NCBI RefSeq assembly: GCF_036985505.1
Contig: NZ_BTGQ01000007.1
Span: forward strand, 1-64,000
Length of the DNA: 64,000 nt
From: Croceitalea sp947503285
GTDB taxonomy: Bacteria > Bacteroidota > Bacteroidia > Flavobacteriales > Flavobacteriaceae
Direction of reading: 5' to 3'
Shown here: piece after piece, positions 38,295 to 46,434 of the stretch
Numbering within the stretch: the stretch's first letter is position 1
How the letters are laid out: each line of letters opens with the position of its first letter
The notes under the pieces: generated by a model
Told to the model about the DNA's origin: nothing
Database searches by the model: none
Seen by the model: only the letters and a program-made list of their open reading frames with translations
Program-made: the position numbers and the translations under genes

Positions 38295-39113
38295 ATGAAT
38301 CCGAAATTAATATTGCATTTTAACTCCGAATTACTTGAAGGTCCTGTTTTTGATAAAGCAAATAATCTGCTCTATTTTGTTTCCATATTGGATAATCTCG
38401 TTTATTGTTACAATCCTGAGACCAAGGAGGTTTTAAGTATATGTCTGGATTCTCCGGTCAGCTGTGTGTACATTCTAGACAAGAAAAAAATATTGGCCTC
38501 TTCCAAAGATGGCTTTTTTAAAATAGATTTTAATACGTTTCAAAAGAAATTCGCATTCCAAATCGGTATTGGGGATTTCGTGCGCTATAATGATGGTATA
38601 CAAGATTCAAAAGGGCGTTTCATTATCGGCACAATGGGGTATCCTGAGGTAAGGAAAAATGCAGGTAACGTTTTTTCGTATTATAAAGGGCAATACAAAA
38701 AAGTCATAGAAAATACTACCATTTCCAATGGTATGGCATTTTCAAAAGATGGCACCATTCTCTACTTTATAGATACCCCTACCAAAAAGGTAGCCAAATA
38801 TTCTTATGACATGGAAACAGGCGATGTTTTGTTTGATTCCAATGTAATCGAATTCACTGGGGAAGGAAGCCCGGATGGAATGTGCATGGATGCGGAAGGA
38901 ATGCTCTGGGTCGCCGAATGGGGAGGCGCATGTATTTCTAGATGGGATCCTTCAAATGGGCAAAAAATCGATGAACAAAAGTTACCCTGCACAAATGTAA
39001 CTTCTTGTTGTTTTGATAATTATAACAACTTATATGTAACTACTGCAAAATCAACTTCTGAAAACAATATTTACGGCGGAGGTTTGTTTTATATTGAACT
39101 CAACAAACAATGA
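38295..39113 (+). CDS. SMP-30/gluconolactonase-family protein
   Basis: 272 residues forming a six-bladed propeller of the SMP-30/gluconolactonase/LRE type. The metal ligands are visible: Glu in ELLEGPVFD near residue 15, Asn in ISNGMAFSKDG near 147, and Asp in GSPDGMCMDAEG near 195, followed by LWVAEWGGACISRWDP, a signature stretch. No signal peptide is present, so it is cytosolic. Family members hydrolyse sugar lactones. Next to the SDR, a dehydrogenase-lactonase pair that turns a sugar into an aldonic acid is a reasonable inference. The stop overlaps the next gene by 4 bases. Confidence 0.88.
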   Translation: MNPKLILHFNSELLEGPVFDKANNLLYFVSILDNLVYCYNPETKEVLSICLDSPVSCVYILDKKKILASSKDGFFKIDFNTFQKKFAFQIGIGDFVRYNDGIQDSKGRFIIGTMGYPEVRKNAGNVFSYYKGQYKKVIENTTISNGMAFSKDGTILYFIDTPTKKVAKYSYDMETGDVLFDSNVIEFTGEGSPDGMCMDAEGMLWVAEWGGACISRWDPSNGQKIDEQKLPCTNVTSCCFDNYNNLYVTTAKSTSENNIYGGGLFYIELNKQ

Positions 39114-40366
39114 ACCAATCGGATACAGTGGAAATAAGCGTTATTGTACCTATTTATCGTATTGAAAAATACTTATCAAAATGTATTGACAGTCTTCTTG
39201 ATCAATCATTTACTGACTTTGAGCTGATATTGGTGGATGATGGCAGTCCGGATAATTGCCCAAAAATTTGCGATGATTATGCAAGAAAGGATGCAAGGGT
39301 AAAAGTTGTGCATAAAGAAAATGGTGGACTCTTAAGTGCTAGAAAAGCTGGATTGAAAAATGCCAAAGGAAAATATATATCTTATGTTGATGGCGATGAT
39401 TGGGTAGATAAATTTTATTTAGACACTTTGTACAGGCTTGCTGAGGCCAATAATTCTGACCTTGTGGTCACAGGTCATTTTAGGGAGTTTGATGGGAAAA
39501 TAGAAACGATAAAACCAAAATCGGCGGGTGTTTATGACCACCGAAAAGTACAGTCCTTAATTCTACCAAATGCCATATTCAGTGGTCGTTTCTGTGAGCA
39601 TGGTATATCAACCTATGTTTGGAACAAACTGTTCAAAAAGTCACTTCTGATAGACATCCTTTTTGATGTACCCAACGAAATTATCATGGGTGAGGATGCC
39701 GCCATAACGTATGCCTATCTCGCCATTTCAAAAAAGGTTACCATAAGCCGTATTCCCACATACTACTATAGACAACGACATGATTCCATAGTAAAATCCA
39801 TAGAGAATCCTCAGATTGAGTACTATAGACTAGGGTTATTGATGAATTTCCTGAAATCAAAACTGAGTAAGGTGCTTGACAAAGAAAATCTTGACAAACA
39901 AATTACTTACTATCTGTACTCCCAGATTCTGGTTCGGTCGGGAGGATTGATTTTTAACAAGATCGGTGAATTGGTATTCAATCCCTTTTTGAAAGTAGAA
40001 TCCAAATCCAAAGTAGTGGTCTATAGTTCTGGCTCTTTTGGACAGCACATCTTATCCACTAATGTCAAAGCCAATTTCTTTGAGGTGGTCAGATGGATAG
40101 ATCTTGATCATCACCCATTGCATATTGGCAAAAATTATGTACAACCCATCAGTGCCGCCAGCAATGTTGATTTTGATTATTTGATCATAGCCACAATAAG
40201 CCCTACAAGCCATGATGCAATTAAAGAGGAGTTAGGACTTATGGGCATTGATAGAAACAAAATTGTAGAGATCAACACCAATGAGCAGGAAATCAAAAAA
40301 TTGTTGACCACCCTAAAGTTTGATGATCAATTTAAATTTCAAGAAAAATTAAATGGAGTGCAATAA
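39110..40366 (+). CDS. GT2 glycosyltransferase with C-terminal Rossmann-like domain
   Basis: 418 residues, about 100 longer than a simple GT2. The N-terminal GT-A domain shows ISVIVPIYRIEKYLSKCIDS, LVDDGSPDNCP, and the metal-binding DGDDW motif near residue 92. From about residue 300 a second module begins with SKVVVYSSGSFGQHIL, a GxxG nucleotide-binding pattern. It runs through VRWIDLDHHPLHIGKN and DYLIIATISPT to GIDRNKIVEI, like the small Rossmann modules at the C-terminus of some sugar methyltransferases. The start overlaps the lactonase gene by 4 bases. The role of the extra domain is unknown; it may bind a nucleotide sugar or act as a regulatory module. Confidence 0.87.
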   Translation: MNQSDTVEISVIVPIYRIEKYLSKCIDSLLDQSFTDFELILVDDGSPDNCPKICDDYARKDARVKVVHKENGGLLSARKAGLKNAKGKYISYVDGDDWVDKFYLDTLYRLAEANNSDLVVTGHFREFDGKIETIKPKSAGVYDHRKVQSLILPNAIFSGRFCEHGISTYVWNKLFKKSLLIDILFDVPNEIIMGEDAAITYAYLAISKKVTISRIPTYYYRQRHDSIVKSIENPQIEYYRLGLLMNFLKSKLSKVLDKENLDKQITYYLYSQILVRSGGLIFNKIGELVFNPFLKVESKSKVVVYSSGSFGQHILSTNVKANFFEVVRWIDLDHHPLHIGKNYVQPISAASNVDFDYLIIATISPTSHDAIKEELGLMGIDRNKIVEINTNEQEIKKLLTTLKFDDQFKFQEKLNGVQ

Positions 40367-40413
40367 ACCTTCACTTCAAACCCCAGTCTATTAAGGTCAA
40401 AAACAAACAGCAT

Positions 40414-41685
40414 ATGAAAAAAATTATAATATTAGGAGGAAATCCTGAAACAGGAGTTTTGGTGGATATTGCGGTTCGCATGGGTATATACACTATTGTG
40501 GTAGATCCAAATCCCAATGCCCCGGCAAAGAAAAATGCTTCCGAATCGTATGATATTGACGGTTTTGATGTTGATGGCATAGTTCAATTGGCAAAAGAAC
40601 TTGAGGTAAATGCCATTTTGGTGGGTGTAGCGGATATTCTGGTAAAACCATATTATCAAATATGCGCAAAGCTCAATATACCTTATTATGCAACTCCTAA
40701 AGCGGTTGAGGCCTTTTGTAGTAAGGACGGCTTTAAAAAATATTGTGAAGAATATGACATTCAAGATATTCCTGGGATATATCTAGACAAATCAAGTATC
40801 GATAAACCAGAAAATCTAGATTACCCATTGATGATCAAGCCTGTTGACAGCGGTGGGGGTGTTGGGATGAAAATTTGCCGTGACGATGAAGATTATAAAG
40901 AATCAATCAATACTGCCCTTAAATTTTCAAAAAAAGGGGTTGTTCTGGTAGAAAAGTATATGGATTGCGATGATATGGCTGCCTATTATACTTTTAGAAA
41001 TGGTGTTCCCTACATTTCAGCTATCTCAGATAGAATTACCACAAAAAGGCAAGGCGATGCGAGTCCTGTTTGTATTGGAGCAGTGTATCCTTCCAAACAT
41101 TCAGATTTGTTTATAGAACAAGTACATCCAAGGTTATGTGAACTCTTTAAAGGGTTGGAAATCCAAAATGGAGTACTCAATATTCAATTTTTCGTTGAAA
41201 ATGGTGTAGTCTATGCCTATGACCCCGGCTTTAGATTGCAAGGGGAAGCGCCGCACATACATATCGCCCATATCAATGGATTCGATCACAGGGAAATGTT
41301 GGTGAATTATGCCTTTACTGGGGTCATGGGAGAAGATGATTTTGCCAGAAAAAATGATTACAAGTTCAAAGGAAAGATAGCTTGTACCATTTGGGTGCTA
41401 CTAACGGACGGCGAGATTGGTTCCATTGAGGGCTTGGATGAAGTAAAGAACGATCCAAATACCATATTTGTATTGGAACGATTTAAAGAAAGGGACACCG
41501 TTCAAAAAGAATGGTTGGGAACTGAACGACAGGTCTACTCTAGAATATATGTAGTGGCCGAAACTATTGAGGAAATCAATTCTAAAATAAGTACTTTTAA
41601 AGAGGTTTTGAAAATCAACGATATCAATGGAGAGAATATGATTTTGGAATGGTTGAAACCTTTTAGGGCATCTGACTATTCCTAA
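40414..41685 (+). CDS. ATP-grasp ligase in the polysaccharide locus
   Basis: 423 residues. An N-terminal pre-ATP-grasp Rossmann domain (IIILGGNPETGVLVDIAVRM) is followed by the ATP-grasp domain. This has LMIKPVDSGGGVGM (about residues 138-151) as the glycine-rich loop and VVLVEKYMDCDD and NIQFFVENGVVYAYDPGFR as nucleotide- and metal-binding strands. The family joins a carboxylate to an amine (or thiol) with ATP via an acyl phosphate. It is not carbamoyl-phosphate synthase or a purine enzyme by length. Last in the glycosyltransferase operon, it may acylate an amino sugar with an amino acid or a sugar acid. The substrate is not known. Confidence 0.85.
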   Translation: MKKIIILGGNPETGVLVDIAVRMGIYTIVVDPNPNAPAKKNASESYDIDGFDVDGIVQLAKELEVNAILVGVADILVKPYYQICAKLNIPYYATPKAVEAFCSKDGFKKYCEEYDIQDIPGIYLDKSSIDKPENLDYPLMIKPVDSGGGVGMKICRDDEDYKESINTALKFSKKGVVLVEKYMDCDDMAAYYTFRNGVPYISAISDRITTKRQGDASPVCIGAVYPSKHSDLFIEQVHPRLCELFKGLEIQNGVLNIQFFVENGVVYAYDPGFRLQGEAPHIHIAHINGFDHREMLVNYAFTGVMGEDDFARKNDYKFKGKIACTIWVLLTDGEIGSIEGLDEVKNDPNTIFVLERFKERDTVQKEWLGTERQVYSRIYVVAETIEEINSKISTFKEVLKINDINGENMILEWLKPFRASDYS

Positions 41686-42287
41686 TCAAATTGAAAACAT
41701 CATTTTCGAATCGATTTTAAATATGGTGTTCTATTATTTGGAAATACCTAGTTAACGTGAGTTCGACTTCAGATTTGTATTTTAATAAGGATAAAGACCA
41801 ATAAATTTAACAGCTGTCACCTCTAGCTCAGTCGAGAGGCCCTTAAAATCAAGAACGGTGTGGGGGTCTCGACTGCGCTCGACCTGACAATTAAACATAA
41901 ACCATTGAAAGTTCATGTCGAACCCACGACAGTTAGATTTGGGAACTTCGTCCCCGTTTAGCCGTTTTATGGACTACAGGAAAATCTATGGTTTTTAGCA
42001 CATTGTTTTTCACAAAATACTGCTTATGCTATGGAATGTTCTTGACTTAGTTAAGGACACTATTGGTCGATATCATAAAAATTATCGAAATTACTTTGAA
42101 ACCATATGGGTTTTAGTCCCTAAAAGCTATAACTACTTGTCCACAAGAATTCAAAATTTTCTTGTATTAAAATTCGGTTTCAGATGAAAAAGAATGCTAG
42201 GAATATTGTTTTAGAAATTTTCAAGGTTCTTAACAACCTACTTGATTAATAGCAAGTTCTTATAGCAAAACAAGGTCTACTTAGAAA
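41686..42287. other. Intergenic region with one repeat element
   Basis: About 600 bases between convergent genes (the ATP-grasp ligase and the aldo/keto reductase). Apart from the inverted-repeat element at 41815-41889, no coding similarity, tRNA or strong terminator was recognised. Confidence 0.5.
41815..41889. repeat. Imperfect inverted repeat with TGTCA/TGACA ends
   Basis: A 75-base element bounded by TGTCA and TGACA. The left arm carries CAGTCGAGAGG and the right arm GTCTCGACTGCGCTCGACC, which pair imperfectly. The GTCGAGCGCAGTCGAGA core resembles a small dispersed palindromic repeat that, as I recall, is common between genes in Flavobacteriaceae. Only one copy was seen in this window. 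Confidence 0.6.
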
Positions 42288-43049
42288 TCACATAGTATCA
42301 AAATAAGTTTTAAAGGGGAGCAGTTGCTCCGTGCTGTTGATTCCGATTATTTTAGTGATAACGGAATCATGACTATCAACAAAATCAAGACACTGATGAA
42401 TCTCTTTCGTACTATCACTAACATCTTTTGAAATCAATTTTCCCGCAAAAAAAGGTCTTATTGCTATAAAAGGAAGCTCATTTGCAAAAGTAGCGTATTC
42501 TAATTCTTCTTTATTTAGATATGAGATAATCCCATCAACTTCTTCAAATTCCATTACCTCCTTAGCAAAAACCACGGAATAAGGAAAACTGAAAATGGAT
42601 TTCACCTTACCTTGTTTCTTGAGCTTCGATAGGCAAGATTTTATTTCCTGTTTTTGGTTCTCAAGTGTAGCTAGCCTATCTTCATCATTAATCGGTTTTG
42701 ATCTCACAAGCCATTGTAATACATCTATTTGCCCAATATCCAGTGCTTTTAATTGATTTTCTACCCTTTGCATCAATTTTTTAGTTGAGAATCCGTCATC
42801 ATCCTCAAAATGGGGAGATGCCAACTTTACGATATGTTTAATATCGGTTTTACGGGAAACCGTTTTTAGTGCACTTGTATATAGGCTGTATGAATTGTAT
42901 TCAAAGGAAGAATGATGGGTAGTTATCCCGATATCGAAACTACTTTCAATCAACTTTGTCACTTGTTTCGCAGTGAGTGACTTATCATGAAACCTCATAG
43001 TACCCAAAGAAATACTACTGAGATTTAGCTCTTTTATTAGTCCTTCCAA
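42288..43049 (-). CDS. Aldo/keto reductase-family protein, short and with altered active site
   Basis: 253 residues, about 50-70 shorter than a standard aldo/keto reductase. ISLGTMRFHD at the start, VENQLKALDIGQIDVLQW in the middle and LPFIAIRPFFAGKL near the end identify the family. By eye alignment, the tyrosine (SSFEYNSY) and lysine (IVKLAS) of the catalytic tetrad are present. The aspartate of the DxA motif is replaced by His (GITTHHSS) and the histidine of the LxH motif by Val (LQWLVRSKP). The start is a TTG overlapping the dioxygenase gene by 13 bases. It may be a reductase with a changed substrate or a non-catalytic member. It is the last of three co-directional genes. Confidence 0.75.
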   Translation of the reverse strand: MEGLIKELNLSSISLGTMRFHDKSLTAKQVTKLIESSFDIGITTHHSSFEYNSYSLYTSALKTVSRKTDIKHIVKLASPHFEDDDGFSTKKLMQRVENQLKALDIGQIDVLQWLVRSKPINDEDRLATLENQKQEIKSCLSKLKKQGKVKSIFSFPYSVVFAKEVMEFEEVDGIISYLNKEELEYATFANELPFIAIRPFFAGKLISKDVSDSTKEIHQCLDFVDSHDSVITKIIGINSTEQLLPFKTYFDTM

Positions 43050-43819
43050 TTAAAGCCCGTTTTCCATATAAATCGATCATTGGTCTTTTTCACATCATAG
43101 GAAGTCCTACCATGAAGTACTAAGTCATCCCACCAAAGTACGGCTTCACCTGGATTTAGTGTCACTTTTTCAGCCATATGGGAATGTGCCACATAACCTT
43201 GTAAAAAATCAAAAAACTCTTTGTTTAGTAATTTATGTTCTTCGGTTTCGTTTGGATCAATACAATAGTAATTATAATTGAATTGGATTTGTCCATCTTC
43301 CTTGATATCGATAATTCTTTCAGACCTATATTGTTCGGCCTTGCTGTATTTAATTTTATCGGAAGTTTTTAATTTTTCCAATAGCTCAGGGGCATTTTCT
43401 TCCATATATTCAATAAGAACAGGACCATCTATAAATGTCGTTGCACCACCTTTAACGGCCTTATTGATACAGTAAAATATCATAATATCCGCAGCATTGT
43501 CATGACTATACGCTCCATCGGTATGCAAGGGTTGCGCATTTTTACTGTGTCTAAATGCAGCCATATCCGGCACATCCGCATCATATCTTATCTCCAACCA
43601 TTTTTCCCCGGTGGTTACCCCCCCTTTGGTAAAATCTTCACCGATACTCAAAGGTTCTCCGACATTTTCCGTGAATAAATCATAGAAAGCCCTGAGATCC
43701 CCCAAATACCATTCAGGTATGATCTTTATTACTTTATATTTCTTAAGAGCTTCTCTAACTATCTTTGCAGCCTCAAGAGGATCGTTGGTTCTTAATTTCA
43801 CTTCCGTTATAAAATCCAT
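43037..43819 (-). CDS. TauD/TfdA-family Fe(II)/2-oxoglutarate dioxygenase
   Basis: About 260 residues. The facial triad is seen as LHTDGAYS (His and Asp) and the distal His in LHGRTSYDV, with the 2-oxoglutarate-binding arginine in NDRFIWKTGF shortly after. The family hydroxylates, desaturates or cleaves small substrates using Fe(II), oxygen and 2-oxoglutarate. I chose the ATG at 43819, which follows the sugar transferase stop by 4 bases and has a GGA stretch about 14 bases ahead. ATGs at 43837 and 43864 would overlap that gene. Between a PglC-like transferase and an aldo/keto reductase, it likely modifies a sugar or an acyl group of the polysaccharide. Confidence 0.87.
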   Translation of the reverse strand: MDFITEVKLRTNDPLEAAKIVREALKKYKVIKIIPEWYLGDLRAFYDLFTENVGEPLSIGEDFTKGGVTTGEKWLEIRYDADVPDMAAFRHSKNAQPLHTDGAYSHDNAADIMIFYCINKAVKGGATTFIDGPVLIEYMEENAPELLEKLKTSDKIKYSKAEQYRSERIIDIKEDGQIQFNYNYYCIDPNETEEHKLLNKEFFDFLQGYVAHSHMAEKVTLNPGEAVLWWDDLVLHGRTSYDVKKTNDRFIWKTGFNWKD

Positions 43820-43823
43820 ATTA

Positions 43824-44429
43824 TTAATTTTTTCCATTAAAAAATACCGCAGTGGCTTGACCATCCATATTTACATCCGAGAATTTAAAAATTTTAACCC
43901 CTGTTAAAAAGAGTATTTTCAAGTCCAGAAAAAAATTGGCATTGTCAACATACCAAACATCAAGTTCGAATTTTTTGGTCCAATTAAGGTTGTTTCTACC
44001 ATTAATCTGCGCCCAACCAGTAATTCCTGGTTTTACATTATGTCTTTGCTTTTGAAAGTCATTGTACGTACCAAGATACTCAGCAGTTAGGGGTCTAGGC
44101 CCAACCAAGCTCATATCACCTTTCAAAATATTAAATAATTGTGGTAGTTCATCAAAAGACATTTTCCTGACAAAACTACCCAGTTTAGACAAGCGTTCGC
44201 TATCTGGTAATAATTGCCCATTTACGTCTTTTTTATTGTTCATCGTCCTGAACTTAATAATATTGAAGACACTCTGTCCCTTACCGCCACGAGCTTGCAC
44301 AAAAAATGGTCTTCCACCATTATTTACAAATAGAATCGTTGTTATAATTACGAAAAAGGGTAAAGAAATCAACAGAAGAAGTAATGCAAACAAATAATCG
44401 AAAAAAGGCTTAATCAAATGATGATACAT
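43824..44429 (-). CDS. PglC-like phosphoglycosyltransferase (initiating sugar transferase)
   Basis: 201 residues, the compact monotopic class of bacterial sugar transferases. A membrane-entry helix lies at residues 8-30 (FFDYLFALLLLLISLPFFVI), followed by FVQARGGKGQSVFNIIKFRTM. The catalytic DE is in MSFDELPQLFNILKGDMSLVGPRPL, given here as SFDELPQLFNILKGD plus MSLVGPRPL. Then comes the RHNVKPGITGWAQINGRN motif. It transfers a phospho-sugar from a UDP-sugar to undecaprenyl phosphate and so starts the repeat unit. The short length and motifs are of the PglC group, which prefers a diacetylated amino sugar. It is the first gene of the transferase-dioxygenase-reductase operon. Confidence 0.93.
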   Translation of the reverse strand: MYHHLIKPFFDYLFALLLLLISLPFFVIITTILFVNNGGRPFFVQARGGKGQSVFNIIKFRTMNNKKDVNGQLLPDSERLSKLGSFVRKMSFDELPQLFNILKGDMSLVGPRPLTAEYLGTYNDFQKQRHNVKPGITGWAQINGRNNLNWTKKFELDVWYVDNANFFLDLKILFLTGVKIFKFSDVNMDGQATAVFFNGKN

Positions 44430-45312
44430 GACTAACGAGTATGTTTAAAAATTTTATATCAACCATATCTACGGTTATTTTCAAATTTCCATTCGGACGT
44501 AAAATTACGCCAAAAAAAAAATCGCACAAGCAAAGTACTTTAAAATGTAGATTATTTCGGTAAACAGCTCTTCAATCAATAATTGATACTAATCAAGATT
44601 AAAACCCATGTAAAAAATACTAAGGGATGTTCATAATGTGTTGGGTTGGGTAACTAATATATCATTAACTCCAATAATTGGATAAAATGATTACTCGTCC
44701 TTTATTATAAATTGAATTGTTCTGACTAGTTCCAAGACCATTCCATGTTTACTTACATTTTTAAAAAAATGGACCGGAGGCAGATTTATATGTAGGGTAT
44801 TTCGAACTGTCCCCTGTTTTTCGAAAAATAACGTTCCTCTTTTTAGCACGAATTTTAAGTCCCATGGTCTGAAGTAGTTTAAACAAGCGCATATGAAAAT
44901 CAAAAAAGGAACTCCTTGGAGCGACAAGTGTATGTTGAAATTAATTTTTGCAGTTCGCTTAATTGTGGAATTTAATCGAATAAAAATCTATTAAAAGCCG
45001 TAAATATCAAAATAGAAAACCTAATTTTATCATGATTAAGGCATTCTGGGAATCTGATAATAGGAGATGGCCTTTGCACCATTGAGTGGCACACAATTGA
45101 AAAGAGACAGTGTTTTCGGCAAAATGAAAAAACCCAGTGTTACGAAAAGTCATCAAGGTTGGTTTAAGGTTAAATATGCTTATGATTTTTTGTTAGCGCG
45201 TCAAGGGAACCAAAGTTTAGATTGATTGGGATTGCTTTTTTTAGTTCTTCATGAAACACAACAATAATGGGTCATAAATAACGTTTTTTTACCGTAAAGA
45301 GATTACTTTCCT
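44430..45312. other. 883-base gap with no recognised gene
   Basis: AT-rich region between divergent genes (sugar transferase and GT2), so it should hold promoters for both. A 78-codon minus-strand frame at 44691-44927 has an odd composition (FICACLNYF, NLPPVHFFKNVSKHG) and no family resemblance that I recognise. A short plus-strand stretch near 45031 (WESDNRRWPLHH) stops soon after. These may be debris of lost genes, which cannot be shown here. Confidence 0.4.
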
Positions 45313-46092
45313 ATGCTGACATTTATTGTACCCCTTAGAAGTAAAACTGTGACTTCTGACTGGACTTCTGTCACACGTCTTTTGAACCGAACCTTAAATT
45401 CCGTTTGCAATCAGTCAAATGAAAATTTCAATGTCATCGTGGCATGTCATGAAATACCTGAAACGGAGTTTACTAGTAATTCAAGAGTAAAATTTTTACA
45501 GGTGGACTTTCAACCGCCTATATTGAAAAATGAGGCATCAGATAGGTGGGTAAAAGAAGCGGATAAGGGCAGAAAAATAAAATTTGCCGTTGATTATGCC
45601 AAAAGTAAAGGTGCGTCATATATAATGACAGTTGACTCTGATGATTGTATAAGTAATAAAATATGTGATTTTGTTGCTAAAAACACAAAAGCATCAACTG
45701 CCGGTTGGTATGTGAAAAAAGGATATCTATACCCCGAAGGCAAAAAATATACGTTTTTGAACTTAAAAAATTTCAACACGCTTTGTGGTTCTTGTGTAAT
45801 CATAAAACCTCATCTTGTCGATTTTATGTATGGCGAAAACTTCTGGTTTGATCATGAAAGAACAATTTTTGATGGCAATCTATCCTTAATCCCACTTCCG
45901 TTTCCTGGTGCCCTATATAGTATGCTCAATGGGACAAATCATGTACTTGATCATGAGGAAATGAGAAAAAGAATAAGTATCAACGACTTTAGCAGGAAAT
46001 CCATCCAGACATTCTTCAGAAGGCTAGGAAAATATGTATTGGTTCCAACTGCATTTATCAAAGACGAGTTTTCAATTCATTACAGTAATTGA
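45313..46092 (+). CDS. Glycosyltransferase family 2 (GT-A)
   Basis: 259 residues. FIVPLRSKTVTSDW at the start and the metal-binding MTVDSDDCIS motif near residue 110 identify a GT-A fold. The length is about that of the catalytic domain alone. Family members of this type transfer a sugar to a growing chain; the acceptor is unknown. It stands alone on the plus strand with long gaps on both sides, at the edge of the polysaccharide locus, and faces the sulfate activation operon. Confidence 0.85.
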   Translation: MLTFIVPLRSKTVTSDWTSVTRLLNRTLNSVCNQSNENFNVIVACHEIPETEFTSNSRVKFLQVDFQPPILKNEASDRWVKEADKGRKIKFAVDYAKSKGASYIMTVDSDDCISNKICDFVAKNTKASTAGWYVKKGYLYPEGKKYTFLNLKNFNTLCGSCVIIKPHLVDFMYGENFWFDHERTIFDGNLSLIPLPFPGALYSMLNGTNHVLDHEEMRKRISINDFSRKSIQTFFRRLGKYVLVPTAFIKDEFSIHYSN

Positions 46093-46434
46093 GTTAAAAC
46101 GCTTCCAATATCCCTTTTGTAAATAATCGAAACCCAAAAAAAGTGATACCCCTCATAGAGAATTTTTTGCCATATCCCTCGTTCGTTAAATGACACTAAT
46201 TGTGGCTTTCACGCACATTTAAAGCAATACGAAATTAAAGTAATTTAACACATCGTAATTTAATGTAAGAACCAAGACAAAGCATTTTTTTTCCATTTTA
46301 GAAAGAAAGATAGAAAGTATCTATTCTCATTAGAACCCGTCTTTAAAAAATGCATCTACATTCTTCAACCTACAATAGGGTAATTATATCATCGGACTTT
46401 GATTACCATAAATGTATTGTATTATAGGCTAAGA
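46093..46434. other. Intergenic region between convergent genes
   Basis: About 340 AT-rich bases between the GT2 gene and cysN. No coding, repeat, tRNA or strong terminator signal was recognised. Confidence 0.45.

Noticed and set aside
41815..41889. Inverted repeat as a CRISPR unit or insertion-sequence end
   Set aside because: It is a single imperfect palindrome with no array and no transposase in the window.
44691..44927. 78-codon minus-strand frame as a gene
   Set aside because: No family resemblance, no linked promoter or conserved neighbour; kept only as part of the gap description.
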